A stretch of 33,309 nt of DNA, from positions 1-33,309 of the forward strand of contig CAINGK010000112.1 in the NCBI GenBank assembly GCA_903848465.1, given 5' to 3'. Made by a program: the position numbers and the translations under genes. Under the pieces are notes generated by a model that saw only the letters and a program-made list of their open reading frames with translations, did no database searches and was not told the origin of the DNA. Below are positions 1 to 9,600 of this stretch, one piece after another. Source of the DNA: an uncultured Verrucomicrobiota bacterium (GTDB lineage Bacteria > Verrucomicrobiota > Verrucomicrobiia > Verrucomicrobiales > Verrucomicrobiaceae). The stretch's first letter is position 1, and each line of letters begins with the position of its first letter.

Positions 1-135
1 CCCTCCTGCGCCTCGTCTCCGCCCTGCTCTGCGAGCAAAGCGATGAGTGGAGCACCGGCAAAATTTACCTCAACATGAACTCCGCTGAACCATCCCAAAC
101 CTGATCGCCACTTTTACAGAATAAAATTTGCGCCG
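1..135 (+). mobile_element. Right end of an IS256-family insertion sequence (cut by window edge)
   Basis: The first 104 bases encode the C-terminus of an IS256/Mutator-type transposase, and the element continues off the left edge. After the stop codon, CTTTTACA at 111-118 resembles the inner part of the terminal inverted repeats of IS256 relatives, which normally end about 15-20 bases further out. The outer boundary therefore lies roughly at 125-140, just where the truncated serine hydrolase reading frame begins. The exact end and the target duplication cannot be fixed because the left end of the element is outside the window. Confidence 0.7.
3..104 (+). CDS. IS256-family transposase, C-terminal fragment
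   Basis: Only the last 33 codons are present, reading in frame from base 3 to a TGA at 102-104. The fragment contains RLVSALLCEQSDEW followed by TGKIYLNM. This matches the very conserved C-terminal block of Mutator/IS256 DDE transposases (RLVxAxLxExxEEWxTGKRYLxM). The catalytic DDE residues lie upstream of the window. The family moves DNA by copy-out/paste-in transposition and usually leaves 8-9 bp target duplications. Whether the full gene is intact cannot be judged here. Confidence 0.85.
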   Translation, partial: LLRLVSALLCEQSDEWSTGKIYLNMNSAEPSQT

Positions 136-1513
136 CCGCGAGAAGTTTGAACTGCACAGCTTCATGATGCTGCGGCATGGCAAGGTGATCGCCGAAGGCT
201 GGTGGGAGCCGTATGGGCCGGACTTTGTTCACACGATGTACTCGATGAGCAAAAGCTTCACCTCCACAGCCGTCGGATTCGCCGTGGCCGAAGGTAAACT
301 GAGTGTGGAAGACAAAGTGGTCTCGTTTTTTCCCGACGATCTGCCGGAAAAGATCAGCGACAACCTCGCGGCGCTGCGGGTGAAGGATCTCCTGACCATG
401 TCCACCGGCAATGAAAAGGAGCCGACGCAGGTTTGCGTGAAGGAGGAGAACTGGGCACGCACCTTTCTGGCGCAGAATTTCGCGCACGCACCGGGCACGC
501 AGTTCATGTACAACAGCGCCGCCACGTACATGTGCTCCGCCATCGTGCAGCGGCTCACCCACCAGACGGTGCTGGACTATCTCACGCCGCGTTTGTTTGC
601 GCCGCTGGGCATCAGCGGAATGCGCTGGGAGACCTGTCCGCATGGCATCAACACCGGTGGCTGGGGGCTGAGCCTCCAGACGGAGGGCATGGCGAAATTT
701 GGCCAGTTTCTGCTGCAAAAAGGCCAATGGAATGACAAGCAACTGCTGCCCGCCAAGTGGATCGATGAGGCGACCACGTTCAAGATTCAGCAGCCCGGCG
801 GCGATAAGAAGGACCGCCCCAAGGCTCAAAACGACTGGCTCCAGGGCTATGGCTACCAGTTCTGGCGCTGCCAAGGTACGGCCTTCCGTGGCGACGGTGC
901 CTTTGGTCAGTACACCATCGTGCTGCCAGAGCAGGATGCGGTCATCGTCATGACCAGCGAAAACAAAAACATGCAGGGCCAGCTTGATCTGGTGTGGAAG
1001 CACCTGCTGCCTGCGATGGATGCCCAAGCACCGCAAGCCGCCGATTTGAGCAGGCTCAAGACGCTCAAACTCACCCCGCAGCAAGGCAGCAGAACAACAC
1101 CCGCAGCCATCAAAAAGAAATTCAAACTGGAGACCAACAGCCTGGGTCTCAAAGAGGTCTCCCTCACCTTCCAAGATAACACCTGCAGCTTCACCGCCGA
1201 CGATCACACGATCACCTGCGGCCTCGGAACCTGGCAGCGCTGCGAGGCCACCTTCCCAGGCACCCCGCCGCGCCTCATCTCCGGTGGCATGCCCAAGAAA
1301 ACCGCTCTCTCCAAGATCGCCGCCAGTGCGGCGTGGACCGATGACCACACGCTGGTCATGCAGTGGCGCTACTATGAGACCCCCCACAGCGACACGGTGA
1401 CCTGCCAGTTCGACGGGGACAGCGTCACGATCAGCTTCCTCAACAGCATCACCGCGATGAATCCGAAAGCGCAGGACGTGCGTAGGCCGTTGCAGGGACA
1501 AGCATCACTGTGA
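128..1513 (+). CDS. Serine hydrolase (beta-lactamase/class C family), probably 5'-truncated by the IS
   Basis: This belongs to the penicillin-binding/beta-lactamase-fold serine hydrolases (PF00144 type). The nucleophile tetrad SMSK sits at residues 39-42 counted from the TTG at 128, and a tyrosine-containing YNSAATY block follows near residue 125. Family-typical stretches GGWGLS, GYGYQFWR and RGDGAFGQYTIVLPEQDA come later, with an extra 130-residue C-terminal region of unknown function. The frame opens at a TTG immediately beside the IS256 end, and the normal N-terminal 30-60 residues (signal peptide and first helix) are missing, so the gene is probably disrupted. Substrate is unknown; esterase, peptidase or beta-lactam hydrolase are all possible. 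The next gene follows after 48 bases on the same strand. Confidence 0.85.
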   Translation: MRRREKFELHSFMMLRHGKVIAEGWWEPYGPDFVHTMYSMSKSFTSTAVGFAVAEGKLSVEDKVVSFFPDDLPEKISDNLAALRVKDLLTMSTGNEKEPTQVCVKEENWARTFLAQNFAHAPGTQFMYNSAATYMCSAIVQRLTHQTVLDYLTPRLFAPLGISGMRWETCPHGINTGGWGLSLQTEGMAKFGQFLLQKGQWNDKQLLPAKWIDEATTFKIQQPGGDKKDRPKAQNDWLQGYGYQFWRCQGTAFRGDGAFGQYTIVLPEQDAVIVMTSENKNMQGQLDLVWKHLLPAMDAQAPQAADLSRLKTLKLTPQQGSRTTPAAIKKKFKLETNSLGLKEVSLTFQDNTCSFTADDHTITCGLGTWQRCEATFPGTPPRLISGGMPKKTALSKIAASAAWTDDHTLVMQWRYYETPHSDTVTCQFDGDSVTISFLNSITAMNPKAQDVRRPLQGQASL

Positions 1514-1561
1514 ACCTTCGCATGACAAGCGCCCGATTCGCGTCGAGGAAAGGTCTTTTTC

Positions 1562-2638
1562 ATGCAACGATTTACTTGTGACTGTGGCAACGTGCTTTTC
1601 TTCGGCAGCTCACGCTGTTTGAAGTGCAGCAGCGATGTGGGTTATGACCCGCAACGGGGAGCGATGCAGCGCATGCGCCCAGAAAGCACGATGAAACGCT
1701 GCCAAAACGGCGTGAAACACAATGTCTGCAACTGGCTGCTGCCTGCCAGCGCCACTGCGGTGCTCTGCGTCGCCTGCCGCATGAACCGTACGATCCCGGA
1801 TCTGAGCACGGACCGCAACCGCATGCTATGGGCACGCACGGAGATGGCGAAACGGCGGCTGATCTACACTCTGCGGCGCTTGGGCATCAGCCTGCCCTCG
1901 AAAAAGGACGACCCCAAGAACGGGCTCGCCTTTGATATCGTCAGCACACTGTCCAATCCTACGGTGACCACGGGCCATCTCAATGGCGTGATCACGCTCA
2001 ACCTGGAGGAGGCGGATGACAGCTACCGCCAGTTCAACCGGCAGCAGCTCGGTGAAAGCAGCCGGACCTTGCTCGGGCACTTCCGCCATGAAAGTGCGCA
2101 CTATCTGTGGCAGCGGCAATTGTCAGAACTGCCGTGGGAAGATCCCATGCGGCTGGCGTTTCGCGAACGCTTCGGAGATGAATGGCTCGACTACGCTACG
2201 GCACTCAGTACCTATTACAAGCAGGGAGCACCTGCGGACTGGGAGCAGAATTACATCACCGCTTATGCGTCCTCCCATCCGTGGGAAGACTGGGCGGAGA
2301 CTTGGTCTCATTATTTGCAGATTCTCGACGGCCTGGAGACCTGCGAAAGCCTGGGCATCCAGGTGCAGTTCATCGCGCTGCCGCTCGTCATGCTCCCGGC
2401 GGAATCGGGAGTCCTCCCGGCTATGCTGCCTTCTTCCTCTGCAGAGGATGGAGAATTCCTCGCCTGGCTGCAGCGCTGGATGTGCCTCTCCACGGTGCTC
2501 AACGAGATCTCACTCAGCCTCGGCGAACCGGCGCTGTATCCCTTTGTCATTTCGGTTCATGCGGCGCAGAAGTTGCGCCTCGCGCATCATTATGCCCAAA
2601 CTTGGGGCCAGGATGGTAGAAAAACCGGCGAGGCTTGA
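1562..2638 (+). CDS. Zinc-ribbon and zinc-binding metallopeptidase family protein
   Basis: This 358-residue protein matches the family annotated as zinc-ribbon domain plus putative zinc-binding metallopeptidase (PF10005/PF15887 type). The N-terminus carries paired cysteines (CDCGN, then CLKC) of a zinc ribbon, and a second cysteine set follows (CNW, CVAC). The catalytic signature HESAH lies at residues 176-180 and fits HExxH, so the core is a gluzincin-like peptidase, although substrates of this family are not known. There is no signal peptide, so it is probably cytoplasmic. The start is supported by GAGGAAAGG at 1545-1553, 8 bases before the ATG. Length is close to that of known members. It faces the histidine kinase operon convergently, with about 100 bases between stops. 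Confidence 0.9.
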   Translation: MQRFTCDCGNVLFFGSSRCLKCSSDVGYDPQRGAMQRMRPESTMKRCQNGVKHNVCNWLLPASATAVLCVACRMNRTIPDLSTDRNRMLWARTEMAKRRLIYTLRRLGISLPSKKDDPKNGLAFDIVSTLSNPTVTTGHLNGVITLNLEEADDSYRQFNRQQLGESSRTLLGHFRHESAHYLWQRQLSELPWEDPMRLAFRERFGDEWLDYATALSTYYKQGAPADWEQNYITAYASSHPWEDWAETWSHYLQILDGLETCESLGIQVQFIALPLVMLPAESGVLPAMLPSSSAEDGEFLAWLQRWMCLSTVLNEISLSLGEPALYPFVISVHAAQKLRLAHHYAQTWGQDGRKTGEA

Positions 2639-2740
2639 GGCTAGCCTGATCTATTCACGAGCCTTCTGCTGCAAACGCCGGAAAGCCTGCGTCTGCTTCG
2701 TTGGGCTTGGTTTGAAAGACATCGAGTATGCACCCTCAGG

Positions 2741-5700
2741 CTAAGCGTGTTCGCTGAGTATCTGCCGCAGCGCCATCAGAATGGTATGGGCCGTGAAGGG
2801 CTTGGGCAGAAAGTGCTTCACCCCCATGGCAGCGGCACGGGCGGCACTGCCATCGTTGGCGAGCCCGCTGGCAGCGATGATTTTGACGTCAGGATCGAGT
2901 CGTTGTAGCACCTGGATGGTGGCCTGACCGCCCATGACCGGCATCATCATGTCCGTCACGACGACCGCAATTTCGTCACGATGCATCGAGTAGAGCGCCA
3001 CGGCCTCCGTGCCGTCTGCCGCGACCACCACTCGGTAGCCATAGCTCTCCAGCGTCTGCTGCGTAATGCAGCGCACGGCGGCTTCATCATCCGCGATGAG
3101 GATCATTTCACCGTTTCCTCGTGGGTGCGTGTCTTCCTGCACTGCCACCGCCTCACCGTCTGCGGCTTCCATGGCTGGAAAGCAGACGCTGAAGGTGGTG
3201 CCATTGCCCGGCTCGCTGTACACATTGAGGAAGCCGCCGTGGCTTTTGACGATGGAGAGCACCGTAGAAAGTCCCAGACCGGTGCCTTTGCCCACTTCCT
3301 TGGTAGTAAAGAATGGGTCGAAAATTTTGTTCACCACTTCCGGCGGGATGCCCATGCCAGTGTCGGTCACTTTGACCATGAGGTACCTTCCCGGTGTGGA
3401 GCCGGAAGTCATGCCCGCATAGTTGTCGTCCACCTTTAGGGTGGTAGCCTTGATGATGAGGGTGCCGCCCTTGGGCATGGCATCGCGGGCGTTGACGCAC
3501 AGGTTCAGCAGCACCTGATGCACCTGAGTGTGATCGCCGGAGATCAAGGGCAGCTCCGCATCCAATTCCGTGCGAAAGACAATTTCCTTGGGAAAGGTGT
3601 CCTGCACGAGATGTTGCATGTCCTGAATGATGTGACGGACTTCGAGGATCGTGCGCTCGCCTTCCACGCCACGGGCAAAAGTGAGGATCTGCTTGACCAT
3701 GTCCGCACCACGCCTGGTGCTGGTCTCAATGGTGGAAAGCACAGAATTGGCGCGTTCATCGCGATTCGTCATCCGCAGCAGATCAATCGACATCATGATC
3801 GGAGCCAGCACGTTGTTGAGGTCGTGGGCGATGCCACCTGCCAGCGTGCCAATGCTTTCCATGCGCTGCGCACGGAGGAACTGCTGCTCCATTTTCTTTT
3901 TCTCGGTGATGTCACTGTTGATGGCGAGCACGGCCTGCGGGCGGCCTGCTTCATCACGCACCAACGTCCAGCGCGCTTCGATGAGAATTAAAACGCCTGC
4001 TTTGGTGACCTGCTGGATTTCACCGCTCCACTCCCCTTTGGATCGAACGGCCGCAATAGCCTGCTCGTAGGCGACCTTATCTCGATAAAGAAGATCACCC
4101 GTCTGACGTCCTCTGACCTCTTCAGCAGTCCAGCCGTAGAGTAGCTCGGCGCTCTTGTTCCAGTAGGTAATGCCGTGCTCAAAGTGTCGCACCAAGATGG
4201 CGTCACGCGCCTTGTCTAGCAGGGAGGCCTGCTCATGCAGTTGATCTCTGGAGCGTTTGCGTTCGGTGATGTCCTGCGCCACACCGACCACGCGGTACAC
4301 CTCTCCTGCGGCATTGCGCACTGGAAAGGCGCGGCTGCGTATCCACCGCAGCGATCCATCCGGCCGGATGATCCGGAATTCCTCGTCGTAGGTGCCGTCA
4401 GTCTGCCGTGTGGCCGCCGCCTGCACCACACGATTCTGGTCATCCGGATGAATGGCCTCATACCAGTTTTGCGGCGCACCTTGGAGGCTTACACAGAAAC
4501 GACCCCAGATGCGCTCATAGGCCGGGCTGACATAAAGCACCTGCTGCTTCTCAATGTCCGTGATCCAGAAGACTTCCTGGATGTTTTCTGCAATCTGGCG
4601 GAAACGCTCCTCACTCTCCCGCAGCGCGTCTTCGGCCAGCTTGCGCTCGGAGATGTTTTCATGCGCCACGACCGCCCGCAATGGACCTTCGCCCCCGAAC
4701 TGGGTGACGCGCACGACAAACCAGCGCTGCTCCCGCGCACTGTGGCAGGGATATTCGAGGTGGAATTCATCCTGCCGCCCGGCCATGACCGCACGGATAC
4801 CAGCGGCCACTAGCCCGGCTTCTTCTGAGAATTTGCCGGACGACGCATCACAGAGATCAAGGTAGTTGTCCCCCACGCCGCAGTGAGCGCCCTTGAAATC
4901 GTTCTCACTGGCAAACCGGTCCCAGGCAGCATTGACTTCGATGATGGTTCCATGCTCATCCAGGATCGCGATATGGGAGATCAGTGCATTGAGCGCGGAC
5001 TGGAGAAACCGCTTGGATTCCAGCAATGCTGCGGCGTCTTTCCTCCTCGCGGTGATGTCTCGAAATGTCCAGATTCTACCGTAGTACTGATCATCATTAC
5101 CCACCACGGATGAAGAGTAGCGGTCCAGCACGGTGCCATCTTTAAGCTCAACCTCATCGCGGCCGATTTCATGCGGGTGGGAATAGAGATGCTGCACGCG
5201 CTCAACAAAGGCCGCAGGGTTGGCAACCATTGAGGTGACCCACTGCAACTGGCCGCTGTCATCCTTGTCGTCTGCAATGTGCTGGGGGACTTGGAAAATT
5301 TCGGCGATACGCTGGTTTTGCAGAATCTTCCGACCCTGCGGGTCCACCACGAGAATGCCATCAATGGAAGCGCTGACCTGGGCTTCAAGAAACGCCGTCT
5401 TCCAGCGCAGTTCCGCCTCCGCTTGTTTGCGTTCGGTGATGTCCCGGCAGGTGCCGAGCGCACGTTTCCCCCTGCCCTTCTCATCATGAAAGACCTGCCA
5501 CTGCTCCTCAACGAACTTGATCCGGCCATCGGACATCAGCAGTCGGTGTTCGAACGAGTTTACGGACTGCTGAGCGAGCGACTGGTTGAAAGCCTGATCC
5601 ACCGCAGCGCGGTCTGCAGGATGCACGAGGTCCAAAAAATTCTCGTGCGTCGGCTGAAACTGTTCGGGCGTGACCTCAAAGATGCGATAGGTCTCGGCTG

Positions 5701-6241
5701 ACCAGATCACGGCCAGAGTGGAGAGGTCGGTGTCCCAACTGCCCATTTTGGCCACGGTCTGCGCGGCAGTCAGGTGCGCCCGTTCGATTTTCAGTTCCTC
5801 CGTCAGTTTTCGCAGCTCTTGCTCGCTTTGCTTCAAAGCCTCGCCGGCCTTGGCGCGTTCTCTGCGCAACTGCCCCTGCGCCAGGGCTTGTCTGATCGAA
5901 ATACCGAGCCTGATGAGTCGATCTTTGAGAAGATAATCCGTGGCACCCCGCCGCATCATTTCCACCGCCACCTCCTCACCGATGGTGCCAGAGATGATGA
6001 TGAATGGTATGTCATAGCCGCTTTGCTGCAGCAGTTCCAGAGCACGCGGCCCGTTGAACGTCGGCATCTCGTAGTCGGAAAGGATGATGTCGATGTCGGG
6101 CATCAATTGGTCCAGAAAGTCCTGCTCTGTCTCCACGCGGTTCCAGTCTGGCTCGAAACCGGCCTGGCGCAGGGCACGCAGCACCATTTCGGCGTCGTTG
6201 GAATTGTCTTCTGCAAGCAGAACCCGTAGTGGCTGGCTCAT
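2741..6241 (-). CDS. Hybrid sensor histidine kinase, REC-multiPAS-HisKA-HATPase-REC
   Basis: This is an 1166-residue soluble signalling protein. An N-terminal receiver holds phospho-acceptor D56 (DIILSDYEMP). It is followed by about five PAS modules, several ending in the typical DITERK/DISERK PAC motif. The dimerisation/phospho-acceptor helix has H806 in GGIAHDLNN, then an HATPase domain (GLGLSTVLSI). A C-terminal receiver has D1097 in VVTDMMMPVMGG. No membrane segment is visible. The ATG at 6241 was chosen because an open frame extends 71 codons further upstream, but that part lies entirely over the receiver gene and has no domain character. It starts 1 base after the receiver gene stops, so the two are probably translationally coupled. 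The input signal is unknown. Confidence 0.93.
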   Translation of the reverse strand: MSQPLRVLLAEDNSNDAEMVLRALRQAGFEPDWNRVETEQDFLDQLMPDIDIILSDYEMPTFNGPRALELLQQSGYDIPFIIISGTIGEEVAVEMMRRGATDYLLKDRLIRLGISIRQALAQGQLRRERAKAGEALKQSEQELRKLTEELKIERAHLTAAQTVAKMGSWDTDLSTLAVIWSAETYRIFEVTPEQFQPTHENFLDLVHPADRAAVDQAFNQSLAQQSVNSFEHRLLMSDGRIKFVEEQWQVFHDEKGRGKRALGTCRDITERKQAEAELRWKTAFLEAQVSASIDGILVVDPQGRKILQNQRIAEIFQVPQHIADDKDDSGQLQWVTSMVANPAAFVERVQHLYSHPHEIGRDEVELKDGTVLDRYSSSVVGNDDQYYGRIWTFRDITARRKDAAALLESKRFLQSALNALISHIAILDEHGTIIEVNAAWDRFASENDFKGAHCGVGDNYLDLCDASSGKFSEEAGLVAAGIRAVMAGRQDEFHLEYPCHSAREQRWFVVRVTQFGGEGPLRAVVAHENISERKLAEDALRESEERFRQIAENIQEVFWITDIEKQQVLYVSPAYERIWGRFCVSLQGAPQNWYEAIHPDDQNRVVQAAATRQTDGTYDEEFRIIRPDGSLRWIRSRAFPVRNAAGEVYRVVGVAQDITERKRSRDQLHEQASLLDKARDAILVRHFEHGITYWNKSAELLYGWTAEEVRGRQTGDLLYRDKVAYEQAIAAVRSKGEWSGEIQQVTKAGVLILIEARWTLVRDEAGRPQAVLAINSDITEKKKMEQQFLRAQRMESIGTLAGGIAHDLNNVLAPIMMSIDLLRMTNRDERANSVLSTIETSTRRGADMVKQILTFARGVEGERTILEVRHIIQDMQHLVQDTFPKEIVFRTELDAELPLISGDHTQVHQVLLNLCVNARDAMPKGGTLIIKATTLKVDDNYAGMTSGSTPGRYLMVKVTDTGMGIPPEVVNKIFDPFFTTKEVGKGTGLGLSTVLSIVKSHGGFLNVYSEPGNGTTFSVCFPAMEAADGEAVAVQEDTHPRGNGEMILIADDEAAVRCITQQTLESYGYRVVVAADGTEAVALYSMHRDEIAVVVTDMMMPVMGGQATIQVLQRLDPDVKIIAASGLANDGSAARAAAMGVKHFLPKPFTAHTILMALRQILSEHA

Positions 6242-6242
6242 G

Positions 6243-6695
6243 TTATTTATCCAGTTGGGGAGGTTGGTTGAGCAGCAGCCAGTACATTCCCAGCTCCTGC
6301 ACAGCAGCAGTGAAGCCCTCGAAGTTGACCGGCTTGACGATGTAGCTGTTGACCCCGAGTTGATAGCTTTTGATGACATCGACCTGCTCCTTGGAGGAGG
6401 TAAGAACAACGACAGGAATGTGTTTCGTGCGCGGATCGCTTTTGATGCGCTCAAGCACCTCCAACCCGTCCACCTTGGGCAGCTTCAGGTCGAGCAGGAT
6501 GAGCTTAGGCGTGTCCTCAATCCTGCGTCCAATGTGCTGACCTTCGCAGAAGATGAAGTCCATGGCCTCCGCCCCATCCCGGGCAATCTGGATGTGATTG
6601 CCCAGTTTGGCGTTGCGCAGAGCGCGTTGTGTCAGCTCCAGGTCTTCCAGGCTGTCCTCGACCAGGAGGATTTCGATAATGTTTGTGTCATTCAT
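6243..6695 (-). CDS. Stand-alone response regulator receiver protein (Rcp1-like)
   Basis: The product is a 150-residue single receiver domain with no output domain. Acidic pocket residues appear in LLVEDS near the N-terminus, and the phospho-acceptor is D69 in LILLDLKLPKVDG. T/S and K switch residues are in VVVLTSS and YIVKPVNF. This resembles the Rcp1/CheY-like receivers that partner phytochrome-type kinases and act as phosphotransfer shuttles. Its ATG overlaps the stop of the upstream kinase by 4 bases (ATGA), and its stop is 1 base before the start of the hybrid kinase. It most likely receives phosphate from the upstream kinase and may relay to the hybrid kinase; this is inferred from gene order. 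Confidence 0.93.
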   Translation of the reverse strand: MNDTNIIEILLVEDSLEDLELTQRALRNAKLGNHIQIARDGAEAMDFIFCEGQHIGRRIEDTPKLILLDLKLPKVDGLEVLERIKSDPRTKHIPVVVLTSSKEQVDVIKSYQLGVNSYIVKPVNFEGFTAAVQELGMYWLLLNQPPQLDK

Positions 6696-9600
6696 GGTGC
6701 GTTGTCTCCGATAAGGGTGAAATAAAAAGTGGCGCCTTGGTCCAAGGCGGCTTCCGCCCAGACCCGGCCGCCATGGCGGTGGATGATGCGCTGAACAATG
6801 GCGAGGCCGACGCCCGTGCCTTCGTAGTCTTCCGCACGATGCAGCCGCTGGAACACGCCAAAGAGCTTGTTGGCGTAGCGCATGTCGAAGCCCGTGCCGT
6901 TGTCCCGCACGAAATAGATGTTTGCAGATCCCTCCTTGTTGCAGCCGATTTCAACCACCGTTGACGCGCGCTTCTGCGTGTATTTGAAGGCATTGGAAAG
7001 CAGGTTGATCCACACCTGCTTCAGCAGAGCGGGATCTCCCTCGCATGCAGGAAGATCGGCGATGTTCAACTGGATCTCCCGCCCTTCACGCTGACTGTGC
7101 AGTTCATTCAGGGCTTCCTGCACGAGTCGGCCGACATCAATCGTCCGTTTGCTCAACGTCGCCCGGCTCAGCCGCGAAAAACTCAGCAGATCGTCAATGA
7201 GATTGCCCATGCGCTGTGCGCCGGTGCGGATGATTTGTAAATATCGCTGGCCCTCAGCCGGCAATTGAGAGCCATAGTCTTCCATCACCGCGCGCGAGAA
7301 ACCATCCATGGCGCGCAGCGGCGCCCGCAGATCGTGGGAGACTGAGTATGAAAAGGATTCCAGCTCCTTGTTGGCGGCTTCGAGCTGCTTGTTGGCGGCC
7401 TGCACCTTCTGCGAACTTTGGAAGATCTCCGCCTCCATCTGCTCCATGCGGGCGTTCATTTCGGCGCTCCCGCTGGTGGCCTGTGACTTCCTGCGCACGA
7501 ACTCCGTCACATCCTCCACCCGATGAATGATGTACTGAACCTGGTGGTCGGCACCAAGCAGTGGGGAGTTGATCGGACTCCAGTAGCGCTCTTCAAACAC
7601 GCCATCGGGCCGCCGAATGTCGTATTTCTGGATGGCCATGGTGTGCGGCACACGCAGTTCCAGCACACGACCTAAAGACGCCCGCAGATTGATTTCGCCC
7701 GTGGCACCCAGCTCGTCCGGGTTGTCCGGAAAGACTTCAAAGAGTCCCCGCCCGATGATGCTTTCCCGTTCAGTCATGGTGGCCTGCAAATAGGCATCGC
7801 TCACGGCCACGATTTTAAAGCTAGGTGTGAGCACCAGATAGAGGCCCGGCAGAGATTCAAACAAGCCCTGAAGTTCTGCCCGGCTGTGGCTGAGTTCAGC
7901 GTTGACCGCAGCGAGCTGGGCCGTGCGCTCGATCACGCGCTCTTCCAGCTCCGCATTCAACTGCCTGACCTTCTCTTCTGCCAGCTTGCGCTCATGCACA
8001 TCCAGTAGAAAGGCGGCAAGGCCGTCACCCGTGGGGAACAACCGTACATCCAGCCAACGTCCGGCAATGGGCGAGATAGCTTCAAACGAAAGCGGTATGC
8101 GCTCTGTCATGACCTTCCGGTAGCAGGCCTCCATAGGCGTACCCAGGAGCTTATCAAACACCTCCCAGATTGTATGACCAAGCATCTGCTCCCGCCGGTG
8201 CCTGAGCAGTGTTTCGCTGCGATCATTCACGAAAATGAAATTCCACCCGGCATCCAAAACAAAGCACGCCTCCGTCATGCCATGCACCACCTCCGCGAGG
8301 CGCCGGTCCGCCGCATGCAGCAGTGCCTCCTTCTCCCGCAAGGTTTCCTCGGCATGGCGGCGTCTTTCCATCTCCTGAGTGCGATCCAACACCACGGCCA
8401 CATGACTCGCCAGTGCGGAGAAAAACTCACGCTCCGCAGCGCTTAACAAGCGCACTCCTTCGTCGCCAAAACTGCCCGCCCCGATCACACCCAGCTTTCT
8501 ACCCGACATGGACACCGGCATATTCACGATGGTGCGGCTGCCCAGATTTGCCACGATCTGTTTGTTGGTCCGCGGGTCCGCGCGTGCATCCCCCACCACC
8601 ACAATGCTCTCTGCAGCGGCGATTTCTTCGAGCATCGGATCTCCCGCAATCAACACCTCTTTGCTTTCGACTTCAGAAGCCGCATCCTTATCCCGATCAT
8701 TCACCATCATCAGCCGCATCGAACGCCGGTCATCGGAGAAGAGGTAAAACCAGGCATGGTGAAAACCCAGAGTGGCTTCCAGTTCCTCCCCTGCGGCTTG
8801 CAAAATACCCGACAAGCTTTCCGCCTGTTCCAGTTTGCGGGCCAGACGCAGGAGTGAGTATGAATGCTCCTGCTTCACTCTCAGCTCATTCTGCGCCCGC
8901 TGCCGTTCGGTGATGTTACGTGCGATCTTGGAAGCCCCTACGACGCGGCCTTGGGAGTCTTTGATCGGTGACACCGTGACAGAGACGGCAATCGACTCCC
9001 CTGCCTTGGTCAATCGCACTGTCTCAAAATGCTCCAAGCGTTCGCCACGCTTGATCCGGTCCATGATCAGCGCCTCTTCGTCATGCCGTTCTGGTGGAAT
9101 GATTAACGTGATCGAACGTCCCACCATTTCGCTGGCTGGGTAGCCAAACATGATTTCAGCGCCCGCATTCCAACTGGTCACGATGCTGGTTAAATCCTTC
9201 CCCACAATGGCATCAGCGGAGGATTCCACGATGGCGGCCAGCAAGGCAGCCGCTTTTTCATCTTGGTGACGTTCGCTGATGTCGCGCAGGATGACCGTGA
9301 AGATAGTCTGCCCTGCCACTTCGACCTGGGAAACGGAGCCCTCGATGGAGAACTCCTCACCATCGACTCGAATCCCGTGCAGACCTTGCTGCAGACGTTG
9401 GGAAGGCGCGGCAGCGCTTGTCAGGTCAGCGCCTGCCACAGGCTGCAAACCCTGAGAAATATACCTACTCAGAGGTTGTCCCAGCGCCAGCGCCGCTGGG
9501 CAGCGGAACATCTTCTCGGCCGCTGCATTGAATAAGACGATGTTCTGATGGCCGTCCACGCTGATGATCGTGTCCATCGCCGAATTCACAATGCCCGTCA

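Noticed and set aside
65..1501. 478-codon minus-strand open frame
   Set aside because: It is the antisense shadow of the serine hydrolase gene, whose plus-strand product has clear motifs (SMSK, GYGYQFWR).
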